From CAYJEQ01 sp964371155 (GTDB lineage Bacteria > Bacillota > Clostridia > Oscillospirales > Ruminococcaceae), in NCBI GenBank assembly GCA_964371155.1, contig CAYJLI010000045.1, positions 1 through 17,586 on the forward strand: DNA of 17,586 nucleotides, given 5' to 3'. The position numbers and the translations under genes are program-made. Below the pieces are notes generated by a model, which saw only the letters and a list, made by a program, of their open reading frames with translations, was not told where the DNA came from and did no database searches. Within the stretch, counting starts at the first letter, position 1, and every line of letters begins with the position of its first letter. Shown piece after piece: positions 1-6,998 of this stretch.

Positions 1-73
1 CCTTGCCCACGGCATTCTAAATCGCCCCTGCGAGGATATAAATAATCGGAATGAAGTGGAGATTATTTATATT
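1..73. repeat. Intergenic hairpin repeat, copy 1 (left edge cut by window)
   Basis: First copy of a roughly 73-bp direct repeat that recurs at 115-188. It starts with CCTTGCCCACGGC and includes a 12-bp perfect inverted repeat, ATATAAATAATC at 36-47 and GATTATTTATAT at 61-72, around a 13-nt loop. Compared with copy 2 it lacks one G before the stem and has two substitutions in the loop, while the stem is identical. The copy may extend left of the window. It resembles a non-coding intergenic repeat unit; no known family is recognised. Confidence 0.75.
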
Positions 74-114
74 ATATGAGATACGAATATAATATAAATT
101 TGCCATGTGGGCAT

Positions 115-188
115 CCTTGCCCACGGCATTCTAAATCGCCCCTGCGAGGGATATAAATAATCGGAGTGGAGTGGAGATTATTTATATT
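115..188. repeat. Intergenic hairpin repeat, copy 2
   Basis: Second copy of the repeat at 1-73, offset by 114 bp. The inner stem is ATATAAATAATC (151-162) pairing with GATTATTTATAT (176-187), around a purine-rich loop of GGAGTGGAGTGGA. Just upstream, TGCCATGTGGGCA (about 101-113) can pair with TGCCCACGGCA (about 118-128), which gives a second hairpin at the left end of the unit. No open reading frame runs through it. Confidence 0.75.
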
Positions 189-210
189 TTCTCTGCTACA
201 CAAAATAGTA

Positions 211-263
211 AAAAGCCCACATATCATTCTCCATTTAAGATTGGGAGTGATTTGTGGGCTTTT
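211..263. terminator. Strong hairpin terminator, probably bidirectional
   Basis: AAAAGCCCACA (211-221) pairs with TGTGGGCTTTT, and the inner ATCATTCTCC pairs with GGGAGTGAT with minor imperfection, giving a long stem with an A-tract before it and a T-tract after it. It probably ends transcription from a gene left of the window and isolates the mazF region. A run of U on both strands makes bidirectional function plausible. Confidence 0.75.
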
Positions 264-289
264 CGTTCGCTGTAATTACTATTGATTTT

Positions 290-318
290 TTGACTGTTGT
301 CGACATTTTTTTTACAAT
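290..318 (+). promoter_or_regulatory. Candidate SigA promoter, distal to mazF
   Basis: TTGACT (290-295), a 17-nt spacer, then TACAAT (313-318): near-consensus vegetative promoter elements. It would give a leader of more than 200 nt before mazF. The leader is very AT-rich, is full of stop codons in all frames and shows no antitoxin-sized ORF. Confidence 0.5.
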
Positions 319-430
319 ATAGTATTTTAATTTTGCATAAACAAAAACATTTTTAAGCAGTGAAAAAGGTATTTTGTTTTACAAAAATGTTGTGTTTTTT
401 AATTTATATTTTTTAGTTTAATATTTTATA

Positions 431-459
431 CTGTCAAAAAAATTTTTTTGTAATAAAAT
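431..459 (+). promoter_or_regulatory. Candidate SigA promoter, proximal to mazF
   Basis: CTGTCA (431-436), a 17-nt spacer, then TAAAAT (454-459), less than 100 nt upstream of the mazF start. The -35 element matches the consensus at four of six positions. It is an alternative or addition to the promoter at 290-318. Confidence 0.35.
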
Positions 460-554
460 ATATAGACGGATGTTTAAAACAACCTAACATGTGTCACAAT
501 ACTAACAGAAGATATGGACAAAAGTCCATAAAACATTAGCGGAGCGTGATAAAT

Positions 555-929
555 GTGACAGTAAGAAGAGGTGAAATATATTATGCGGATTTAAGCCCGG
601 TTATAGGCTCTGAGCAAGGAGGTATTAGACCGGTACTTATTGTGCAAAATAATGTTGGCAATAAATTTAGCCCAACAGTAATTGCCGCCGCCATTACAAG
701 CCAAAAAGAAAAAACCAAACTGCCCACCCATATACAGCTGGACTCCGACGATTGCGGACTTTCTAAGGATTCAGTCGTACTGCTCGAGCAAATTCGCACG
801 ATAGACAAAAAAAGGCTTAAAGAGCGGATGGGTAAGCTCGACGACGATTTGATGAATAGGATTGACAAGGGGCTTTTTGTAAGCTTTGGACTTGATGATT
901 TACCAGCAAATAGCGAATATCTTACATAA
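555..929 (+). CDS. mazF: MazF/EndoA-type mRNA interferase toxin
   Basis: A sequence-specific endoribonuclease of the PemK/MazF family that cleaves mRNA in the cytoplasm. The protein is close to Bacillus EndoA throughout, with RRGEIYYADLSPVIGSEQGG, then RPVLIVQNN, AAITSQ and LLEQIRTIDKKRL. I chose GTG at 555 over the in-frame GTG at 546: GGAG at 541-544 lies only 1 nt before 546 but 10 nt before 555. The shorter start also puts the catalytic Arg and Thr at residues 25 and 48, the numbering of Bacillus EndoA. The product is then 124 aa, slightly longer than EndoA because of a C-terminal extension. No MazE-like antitoxin ORF lies upstream, and the next gene (rqcH) converges on it. It may be regulated by an unlinked antitoxin or one that has diverged; this is inference. 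Confidence 0.93.
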   Translation: MTVRRGEIYYADLSPVIGSEQGGIRPVLIVQNNVGNKFSPTVIAAAITSQKEKTKLPTHIQLDSDDCGLSKDSVVLLEQIRTIDKKRLKERMGKLDDDLMNRIDKGLFVSFGLDDLPANSEYLT

Positions 930-966
930 CTATATATAGGCTACAATTTGTGTAAGATGATTTTTT

Positions 967-1007
967 AAGGGGACTTTTATCCGCCCGTAGCGGATAAAAG
1001 TCCCCTT
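967..1007. terminator. Perfect 18-bp AGGGG-type hairpin between mazF and rqcH
   Basis: AAGGGGACTTTTATCCGC (967-984) pairs perfectly with 990-1007 around the 5-nt loop CCGTA. It lies between the convergent mazF and rqcH genes and probably serves as the terminator for both. It has no clear U-tract on either strand; on the rqcH strand the stem is followed by AAAAAA. Its first bases and inner TCCGC/GCGG resemble the hairpin at 4554-4596. Confidence 0.65.
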
Positions 1008-1017
1008 AATCAAATAA

Positions 1018-2778
1018 TTATTTATCTAAAAGACTGTCTACAAGTTCTTTATCTGGGTTAACAATAGCTGTTTGATATGTTTCGTATATGACCATTCCAG
1101 GCTTTGCACCCGTAGGTTTTTTAACATTTTTAATTATTGTATAATCCACTGCCACTTTGCTCGACTCCCTCGCCTTGCTATTATATGCGGCTATTATGGC
1201 TGCCTCTTCGAGTGTTTTATTTGGTATATCCCTGCCCTCTGCCACTACAACAACATGTGAACCGGCGATTTTTTGGGTGTGAAACCACATATCGTAATTT
1301 CTTGCAGTTTTCAGTGTTAATGTATCATTTTGAATATTATTTCTTCCCACCAAAATTTCAAAACCGTCACTTGATATATATTTAAGTGGTGGTAATTTTT
1401 CCTGCTTTTTGTATTTAGAAGAATAATTTTTAATATAACCCTGCCCTGCAAGTTCCACCCTTATAGCATCGAGTTCACTTTCGCTTCTCGCCCTTACAAG
1501 TGAGTCGAACACTGTGTCGATATACTCAGTTTCTTCTTCGCCTTTTTTTATAAGCTCTATCAGCTTTTTCTCGGCATTTGCCGCTTTTTTATATTCGTTG
1601 TAGTATTTTTGGCTGTTTTGGATTGGGGTTAGCATAGTGTCAAGCTCTATTTCTATCTTTTCATTTTCTTCGCTGTAAAAATTATCAAGCGTAGCAGAGC
1701 TGTCCCCTTTTTTAATCATATGAAGATTTGCCGCTAAAATATCCCCATAACACCTTAGCTTTTCTCTGTCGGCACTTTCTTTTAGCTCCTCTTTTTGGGT
1801 GTTTACTCGGCGCATTGTCCTCTCCGAGAGGGTGCTGAGCAGTTTTAAAAGGTCGTTTGAGCGCTGTTTCATCCTGTCGATTGTATCACGCTCGCCGTAA
1901 AAGCTCTCAAGCAGTTCGCTGTATGTTTCATACACTCTCTTTGAGTACAAATTTTCATACTGGGAAATGTCTGTAAAGCTAAATTCTTTTGGCTTCACTC
2001 CGTTTTCAAGTAGCATGATGGGAGTGCAATCATTATTTTTAAGATTTCTCACAAGACCGCTTAGGTAAAAACTCAGCCGCTCTTTATTGTCCTTTGTAAG
2101 CTGTGCCACATTTCTAAATGTACCCCTTGTGGCAAAATGTGCTATCTCCCTTGCTATTAAAGGGGAAAGCCCTATAAGCTGTGACATTATTGCTTTGTGA
2201 AGCTGTGTCTCACCACCTGTGGAGTATATTGCCTCGGTCATCGCTTCAGTGGTTGCCTCAAGCATATTAATACCCGTCTTTGAGGGCGGCAGAGTATAGC
2301 TCATCCCAGGAAGCACTTGGCGCACTCCCGACATTTCTTCATCCACTCTTTTAATACTGTCTATTATCTTGCCATTTTGGTCAAATACAATTATATTGCT
2401 GTGCCTGCCCATTATTTCGGTGGCAACGGTTATATTAACCTTATCCCCAAGCTCATTTGTAGCTTCAAATTTAAAATGCACCACCCTGTCAAGCCCAATT
2501 TGTTCTGCTCCTAAAAATTTGCCACCCGTGAGATGTTTTCTCATGAGCATGCAAAACATTGGAGGAGATTTTGGATTTTCCCGTGCCATGCCAATAAAAT
2601 GAAATCTTGGTGAACCTGCACCTGCCGAGAGAAGCAGTTTTTTCCCACCGCTTCGTGTACGCAGTGATATTATTAGCTCTTCCCTCGATGGTTGATGAAT
2701 TTTATCTATACGCCCCTCCAATGCAGAAGCGTTTATTTCAGCGACAAGTCTGCTGATAAACAATGCGTCAAATGCCAA
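1018..2778 (-). CDS. rqcH: RqcH, NFACT-family ribosome quality-control factor (Rqc2 homologue)
   Basis: Family role: it binds obstructed 50S-peptidyl-tRNA complexes and recruits tRNA-Ala to add C-terminal alanine tails that mark stalled chains for proteolysis. Older annotations call it a fibronectin-binding protein. The 586 aa match the family length. The NFACT-N domain is at about 5-180 and carries the key Asp97-Arg98 pair (in LDRVVHF), the same numbering as Bacillus RqcH. A helical region and coiled coil follow at about 285-430. The C-terminal NFACT-R domain is at about 465-575 (DGFEILVGRNN, WFHTQKIAGSHVV). The start is TTG: no ATG fits, and GGAGGG lies 7 nt upstream. It is monocistronic by appearance, converges with mazF, and is followed by the hairpin at 967-1007. 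Confidence 0.95.
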   Translation of the reverse strand: MAFDALFISRLVAEINASALEGRIDKIHQPSREELIISLRTRSGGKKLLLSAGAGSPRFHFIGMARENPKSPPMFCMLMRKHLTGGKFLGAEQIGLDRVVHFKFEATNELGDKVNITVATEIMGRHSNIIVFDQNGKIIDSIKRVDEEMSGVRQVLPGMSYTLPPSKTGINMLEATTEAMTEAIYSTGGETQLHKAIMSQLIGLSPLIAREIAHFATRGTFRNVAQLTKDNKERLSFYLSGLVRNLKNNDCTPIMLLENGVKPKEFSFTDISQYENLYSKRVYETYSELLESFYGERDTIDRMKQRSNDLLKLLSTLSERTMRRVNTQKEELKESADREKLRCYGDILAANLHMIKKGDSSATLDNFYSEENEKIEIELDTMLTPIQNSQKYYNEYKKAANAEKKLIELIKKGEEETEYIDTVFDSLVRARSESELDAIRVELAGQGYIKNYSSKYKKQEKLPPLKYISSDGFEILVGRNNIQNDTLTLKTARNYDMWFHTQKIAGSHVVVVAEGRDIPNKTLEEAAIIAAYNSKARESSKVAVDYTIIKNVKKPTGAKPGMVIYETYQTAIVNPDKELVDSLLDK

Positions 2779-2849
2779 TGTTAAGCCCTCCGATAGTTAA
2801 TACATTCTAAATATAATAGTCATTTTACCATATCTTTTGATAAAATGAT

Positions 2850-2890
2850 AGGATTATTTGTACTTAGCAAAGCCAAATACAAATAATCCT
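2850..2890. terminator. 13-bp hairpin between the cysteine synthase-like gene and rqcH
   Basis: AGGATTATTTGTA (2850-2862) pairs perfectly with TACAAATAATCCT (2878-2890) around a 15-nt loop. It lies downstream of the PLP-enzyme gene and upstream of rqcH, both on the minus strand. On that strand the stem is followed by ATCATTTTATC, a weak U-rich tail. It could be a weak terminator, or a structure at or upstream of the rqcH promoter. Confidence 0.45.
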
Positions 2891-2982
2891 TAACATAGGG
2901 CAATTTAATTTATATGTTCCTCCCACATTATGGTGAAGATGGACGATTTATCATAAGCGAAATTTTCACTCACTGTGGTGAC

Positions 2983-3007
2983 TGTCCAAAGGATTTATCT
3001 TTGGACA
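2983..3007. terminator. Short hairpin just after the cysteine synthase-like gene
   Basis: TGTCCAAAG (2983-2991) pairs with CTTTGGACA (2999-3007) around a 7-nt loop, about 10 nt past the stop codon of the minus-strand gene. There is no U-tract on that strand. It shares GTGACTGTCCRAA with the hairpin at 9280-9356. Confidence 0.4.
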
Positions 3008-3017
3008 AACTTATTTT

Positions 3018-4034
3018 TTACATCTTATGCGTTATTATGCCGATTAATTTTATATCGGGTGTAATAAATCCTTCTTTTATCGGTTGTTCATGCGCATAAT
3101 CCGTGCTTAGATATTTTTTATTATCATCGGAGAAGACAGTCGCAACAACTGCGTCCCTGCCCATTTCAATTTTTGCCATAATTGCACCTATCATATTGGC
3201 GCCCGAAGATATACCCACTGCAACTCCAAGCTCTCTCGCTAATTTTCTTGCCATGTTAATCGAATCGCCATCATCTACTTGGATTATTTTATCCATTTTA
3301 GGTGCATCTTGTATAATCTGAGGAATAAATTCATCAGAAATCCCTGCAATTCTATGACTTCCCACCTTATGACCCACCGATAAGGTTGGGGAGCTTTTAG
3401 GCTCTAATGGCATAATTAATGCATTTGGGTTTACTTCTTTTAGCCTGCGACCCACGCCGACAGTTGTCCCCCCAGTGCCCACTCCTGCAACAAATCCATC
3501 AGCTTTAAGCCCTAAACGCTCTAAAACTGTAGCGATTTCATAGCCAGTGCCATGGTAATGTGCGGCTGAATTATCTTCATTTTCAAACTGTCTTGGTAGG
3601 AAAGCTCCTGTTTCTTTATTTAAAGCTTTTGTCATTTCAATTGAGCCTAAGAAACCACCTTCTTCTTTGCTTACAAGCCTTACCTCGGCACCAAAGCTCT
3701 GCATTAGATAGATGCGCTCCTTGCTCATCCAGTCGGGCATATATATTACACATGGATTTCCGAGATTTGCACCCATGGCGCAAAATGAAATTCCAGCATT
3801 ACCCGAAGTAGCTTCTGTAATAACTTGCCCTTGAGAGATTTCTCCTCTTTCATAGGCTTTTTTCATCATATATAGTGCAGGTCGGTCTTTGATGCTCCCT
3901 GTAAGGTTGTAGTGCTCCGCCTTTGCATATATAATATCCTTAACACCCTTATATTCGTAGTGAATTTCAAGCATTGGTGTATTTCCCACCAAGCTCTCAA
4001 GTTCTTTAAATCTGCCTTTTAGTATTTCATTCAT
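3018..4034 (-). CDS. cysK: PLP-dependent cysteine synthase family protein (CysK-like)
   Basis: A fold-type II PLP enzyme of the O-acetylserine sulfhydrylase/cystathionine beta-synthase family, probably making cysteine from an activated serine and sulfide in the cytoplasm. The 338 aa are slightly longer than a typical CysK. Visible motifs are VGNTPML (16-22), the Schiff-base lysine K49 in LTGSIKDRPA, the substrate loop TSGNAGI (76-82; usually TSGNTGI), the PLP-phosphate loop GVGTGGTT (184-191) and SSGAN (276-280). FSDDNKKYLSTDY near the C-terminus is typical of this branch. The start is ATG with AAGGAGGT about 8 nt upstream. It is divergent from the DUF1904 gene. Substrate preference (O-acetylserine, phosphoserine or another amino acid) cannot be read from sequence alone. 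Confidence 0.85.
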   Translation of the reverse strand: MNEILKGRFKELESLVGNTPMLEIHYEYKGVKDIIYAKAEHYNLTGSIKDRPALYMMKKAYERGEISQGQVITEATSGNAGISFCAMGANLGNPCVIYMPDWMSKERIYLMQSFGAEVRLVSKEEGGFLGSIEMTKALNKETGAFLPRQFENEDNSAAHYHGTGYEIATVLERLGLKADGFVAGVGTGGTTVGVGRRLKEVNPNALIMPLEPKSSPTLSVGHKVGSHRIAGISDEFIPQIIQDAPKMDKIIQVDDGDSINMARKLARELGVAVGISSGANMIGAIMAKIEMGRDAVVATVFSDDNKKYLSTDYAHEQPIKEGFITPDIKLIGIITHKM

Positions 4035-4056
4035 AATATAAACCTCCTTATTGTCT

Positions 4057-4092
4057 ACTTACTTAGTATACTTTAGTATGTTTATTATTCTA
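4057..4092 (-). promoter_or_regulatory. Candidate extended -10 promoter and operator for the cysteine synthase-like gene
   Basis: On the minus strand TGGTAGAAT forms an extended -10 (TAGAAT at 4087-4092). It is followed downstream by the repeated element CTTAGTATA/CTTTAGTATG, centred on the palindrome AGTATACT (4065-4072). An operator overlapping the transcription start is typical of repression, and Rrf2-type regulators of cysteine genes act this way in Bacillota. The regulator assignment is inference only; the -35 is weak. Confidence 0.35.
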
Positions 4093-4141
4093 CCACACTT
4101 CATGCTAAAAAATCCAGTATCAAATTTACTTAAATCTTTTC

Positions 4142-4179
4142 TTGTATACACTTGCTTTTTTATCTAAAATATATATAAT
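4142..4179 (+). promoter_or_regulatory. Overlapping SigA promoters for the DUF1904 gene
   Basis: Two promoter readings overlap: TTGTAT (4142-4147), 17 nt, TAAAAT (4165-4170); and TTGCTT (4152-4157), 16 nt, TATAAT (4174-4179). Both sit 30-70 nt upstream of the start of the small + strand gene, in the divergent intergenic region. Confidence 0.6.
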
Positions 4180-4209
4180 TATATTACAAAACTAAGGAGG
4201 GCTTTTACA

Positions 4210-4524
4210 TTGCCACAAATATTAATCTATACTAAACAACCCAAAAAAGTTATACCTGCTTATAAGGAAATAAGCGAAAATGTTTCTGCCGCTATCGGAC
4301 TTAAGCCTGAACATATTTTCATCGCTACGACAGAAGCCGCTGTTCACCGTGCTGATACTCCAATTGATGATGTTGCTATGGTGCATTGTTGGTGGCTAAA
4401 AAGAAGTGATGAAATGAAAGTTTCTACTTCACATGTTATAAGGGAAGCCCTTCTAAAACATGGCGTAAAAGTTGAAAGTGTATTTTTTAGAGATACTGAG
4501 GCTGATGGCCTTATAAAATTTTAG
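4210..4524 (+). CDS. Small DUF1904 / tautomerase-like protein
   Basis: A 104-aa cytoplasmic protein of unknown function. The start is TTG with AAGGAGGG about 8 nt upstream, the same layout as rqcH. Proline is residue 2, so it would be N-terminal after Met removal, as in the tautomerase (4-oxalocrotonate tautomerase/MIF) superfamily. Length and overall pattern (MPQILIYT, then VHCWWLKRSDEM, a C-terminal strand VESVFFRDTEADG) resemble DUF1904 proteins of Bacillota. The family resemblance is from memory, and catalytic activity is inference. It has its own promoter region, is divergent from the PLP-enzyme gene, and ends before the hairpin at 4554-4596. Confidence 0.75.
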   Translation: MPQILIYTKQPKKVIPAYKEISENVSAAIGLKPEHIFIATTEAAVHRADTPIDDVAMVHCWWLKRSDEMKVSTSHVIREALLKHGVKVESVFFRDTEADGLIKF

Positions 4525-4553
4525 CTTATATTCTTTATAAATAACATCTTTAT

Positions 4554-4596
4554 TTTAGGGGTATTTCTCCGCTGACTGCGGGGAAGTACCCCTAAA
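4554..4596. terminator. 19-bp AGGGG-type hairpin between DUF1904 gene and deacetylase
   Basis: TTTAGGGGTATTTCTCCGC (4554-4572) pairs with 4578-4596 through 19 positions, including two G-U pairs, around a TGACT loop. It lies at the convergent junction and may serve both genes. After the stem both strands continue with A-rich sequence, not the usual U-tract. It closely resembles the hairpin at 967-1007. Confidence 0.6.
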
Positions 4597-4631
4597 AAAT
4601 TATAAATTTGTTCGACATTAGTAGTGCTCCA

Positions 4632-5396
4632 TCAATCAGCGAGCCATTGTTTTCCTTCATGATCCATTTTAAAATTTTCCCTATATATTAGCTCTCCCAC
4701 AGTTACTGCTCCGTATCCCTTTTCCTTGATAGCATTTAGCAAATCCGGCAATGCTTTTGCGGTGTTTTTAGCGCCTGCATGGAGAAGCATTATATCCCCA
4801 TTTTCCATTTCATCGGTTGTGCGTGAGATTATCTCTTCAGCACTTTTGTCCTGCCAATCCAAGCTATCCCTATTCCACTGGATTGTATAATAACCTTCTT
4901 CGGTTGCTGTTTTGATGAGGATATCATTATATGCGCCCGATGGTGCCCTGAAAAGTTCGGGAGAAATCCCCGTGATATTTCTCACCGCTTCCGCAGAATC
5001 CAAAAGCTCTTCTCTTATTTCTTCCACCGATATACTGCTCATATCTGGGTGAGTGTGGGAATGTGTTCCTATCTCGTGTCCTGCCCTATATATTTCAAGC
5101 ACACTTTCTGGGTATTTCTCCGCCCATTCTCCAACGAGAAAAAAAGTTGCTTTCACATCCGCTTCTTTCAGTACATCAATTATTTCGCCCACATCTTCAT
5201 TGCCCCATGCACAATTAATGCCGAGTGATACCACTGCATCCTCCCTGTGGACACTGTATATGGGGAGTAGTCTGCTTTCATATGACACAACTTCCCTTAT
5301 TGTCATTGCGCCAAGTGTCCCTGCTAAAAAAACCATACCCACATATGCCGCAAGTATTACTGCAAGGCCCTTCTTTTTCACAACAAACGCCTTCAT
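4632..5396 (-). CDS. Membrane-anchored polysaccharide deacetylase (CE4), PdaB/sporulation type, variant motif 1
   Basis: A NodB-homology (CE4) protein predicted to act outside the membrane on N-acetylated cell-wall or spore-cortex glycans. An N-terminal hydrophobic segment lies at about 10-31 (signal anchor) and the NodB domain at about 55-235. Motif 2 is intact as HSHTHPDM (metal-binding His112 and His116). Motif 3 is RAPSGAY (150-156), motif 4 DSLDW (177-181) and motif 5 LLH (204-206). Motif 1 is unusual: INCAWGNED (60-68) replaces the SFDAAWGNED expected in the sporulation group, so the catalytic-base Asp is Asn61. Activity is therefore uncertain. ATG follows GGAGG by 7 nt. It lies 125 nt downstream of pncB on the same strand. 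Confidence 0.85.
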   Translation of the reverse strand: MKAFVVKKKGLAVILAAYVGMVFLAGTLGAMTIREVVSYESRLLPIYSVHREDAVVSLGINCAWGNEDVGEIIDVLKEADVKATFFLVGEWAEKYPESVLEIYRAGHEIGTHSHTHPDMSSISVEEIREELLDSAEAVRNITGISPELFRAPSGAYNDILIKTATEEGYYTIQWNRDSLDWQDKSAEEIISRTTDEMENGDIMLLHAGAKNTAKALPDLLNAIKEKGYGAVTVGELIYRENFKMDHEGKQWLAD

Positions 5397-5449
5397 CCTA
5401 AAACCTCCAAACGCATAAATAATAAAAGAAATATACTTTTATTATTATA

Positions 5450-5478
5450 CTTTTATGTTTTAGTCCTTACGTTTATGC
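5450..5478 (-). promoter_or_regulatory. Candidate sporulation-sigma promoter for the deacetylase gene
   Basis: On the minus strand GCATAAA (5472-5478), a 14-nt spacer, then CATAAAAG (5450-5457) resembles SigE-type elements (ATA-containing -35 and CATACAAT-like -10). This would suit a sporulation-type deacetylase. The match is partial, and no better SigA promoter is evident in the gap. Confidence 0.28.
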
Positions 5479-5521
5479 TCGCCGTTTATACTTTACTCTA
5501 TATGTGGGTGGTATTGTAAAC

Positions 5522-6985
5522 CTATTTACTATTTTCTATATAGCTATTTAACATATCCTGCTTAATATTATAAAGATTGAGTGATAAATCCACATAGTAT
5601 TTATGTGGGTACTCAAACCTTTTTACTTCTTCCCAAAGTGTGTCGAGCTGTGCATTTGCATAGGCTTTTATTTCTTCGGTAGTAGGTGGGTTATATATTA
5701 ATTTGCCATTTTCAAATATTTTTTCGATAATTTTTACTGCCTTAAAGTTTTCAACCGTTTTTCGCTTCCATGGTGCTTTAGGGTCAAAAAGCTCGAGGGG
5801 GGCATTTTCATCCACGGTTTCGTCATGCAAAGTTACATAATCGGCAACCGCCATGTTATTGCTTTTATCATATATGCGGTAGACAGTTTTAAAATGTGGA
5901 TTTGTCACTTTTTCTTCTGTTTCACTCAGTTTTATTTTAGGGATTAGCTCCCCATCATTTTCAACCGCTACTAATTTATATACCCCACCGAAAACAGGCT
6001 CCGATTTACTTGTGATAAGGCTTTCACCAACGCCGAAAATATCTATTTTTGCATTTTGTATGAGTAAGTCCCTTATTATATATTCATCGAGGGCATTTGA
6101 AGCTATTATTTTCACATCCTCAAATCCCGCATCATCCAGTAGTTTACGGGATTTCTTTGAAAGATATGCTAAGTCGCCACTGTCAATTCTTATTGCTTTA
6201 GGCCTGTTGCCACTTGGAACTACCACTTCGTTAAACACTTTAATCGCATTTGGAACTCCAGAAGATATGGTGTTGTATGTATCCACCAATAATACGCAAT
6301 CCGACGGATACACCATGGCATATGACTTAAATGCCTCATATTCACTATCAAAGAGTTGAACCCAGCTATGTGCCATTGTACCAGTTGCAGGTACTCCAAA
6401 AATTTCATCTGCAATTGTGCAAGAAGTGCCTGCAACTCCACCGATATATGCGGCTCTTGCACCAAGTATTGCGGCGTCATATGCCTGAGCTCTTCTTGAA
6501 CCAAATTCACTGATTGCCCTGCCCTGCGCCGCTCTTGATATGCGATTGGCTTTGGTGGCAATCATCGACTGATAATTTATGCTGAGCAGTATCATTGTTT
6601 CTATGAGTTGCGCTTGTATTGCTGGTCCTTTTACTGTGACAATTGGCTCATTGGGGAATATTGGCGTCCCCTCTTTCATCGCCCATACATCACAGGAAAA
6701 TTTGAAATTTCTTAAATATTCTAAAAATTCTGGCGAAAATTCATACTTGTTTTTGAGAAATTCAATGTCTTCATCATCAAATTTTAAGCTGTTTAAATAT
6801 TCTATTAATTGCTCAAGTCCAGCAAATATTGCAAAGCCACCCCTGTCCGGCACACTTCTGAAAAACATATCGAATACAACTTCTCTATCCCCAAGGCCGT
6901 GTGCAAGATATGCATTGGACATTGTTAGCTCATAAAAGTCCACTAACATTGATAAATTTCTATGTTTATTTATAAAAGTATTCAT
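5522..6985 (-). CDS. pncB: Nicotinate phosphoribosyltransferase
   Basis: It converts nicotinate and PRPP to nicotinate mononucleotide, the entry step of the Preiss-Handler NAD salvage route, in the cytoplasm. The 487 aa match the long bacterial/eukaryotic-type NAPRTase. Visible family segments are LVDFYELTMSNAYL (14-27), RGGFAIFAGLE (48-58), SEFGSRRAQ (159-167), GTMAHSW with His206 as the likely phosphorylated histidine, and RIDSGDLA (266-273) for phosphoribosyl binding. ATG has GGGAGC 8 nt upstream, and that ribosome-binding site overlaps the stop codon of the upstream small membrane protein. The two are therefore probably translationally coupled. No clear terminator follows. Confidence 0.95.
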   Translation of the reverse strand: MNTFINKHRNLSMLVDFYELTMSNAYLAHGLGDREVVFDMFFRSVPDRGGFAIFAGLEQLIEYLNSLKFDDEDIEFLKNKYEFSPEFLEYLRNFKFSCDVWAMKEGTPIFPNEPIVTVKGPAIQAQLIETMILLSINYQSMIATKANRISRAAQGRAISEFGSRRAQAYDAAILGARAAYIGGVAGTSCTIADEIFGVPATGTMAHSWVQLFDSEYEAFKSYAMVYPSDCVLLVDTYNTISSGVPNAIKVFNEVVVPSGNRPKAIRIDSGDLAYLSKKSRKLLDDAGFEDVKIIASNALDEYIIRDLLIQNAKIDIFGVGESLITSKSEPVFGGVYKLVAVENDGELIPKIKLSETEEKVTNPHFKTVYRIYDKSNNMAVADYVTLHDETVDENAPLELFDPKAPWKRKTVENFKAVKIIEKIFENGKLIYNPPTTEEIKAYANAQLDTLWEEVKRFEYPHKYYVDLSLNLYNIKQDMLNSYIENSK

Positions 6986-6998
6986 ACTGTAAGCTCCC

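Noticed and set aside
1..188. CRISPR array
   Set aside because: There are only two copies of a 73-bp unit with 114-bp period. The unit is too long and contains its own hairpin, there are no further spacers, and no cas genes are present.
2914..3099. Plus-strand 61-aa ORF in the gap before rqcH
   Set aside because: It runs into the 3' end of the cysteine synthase-like gene, has no ribosome-binding site and resembles nothing known.
5418..5446. AT-only inverted repeat AATAATAAAAG/CTTTTATTATT upstream of the deacetylase
   Set aside because: Such repeats arise easily in AT-rich DNA and are weakly paired; there is no supporting context.
6220..6561. 113-aa minus-strand ORF inside pncB
   Set aside because: It is an out-of-frame shadow of pncB, which is intact and clearly coding.
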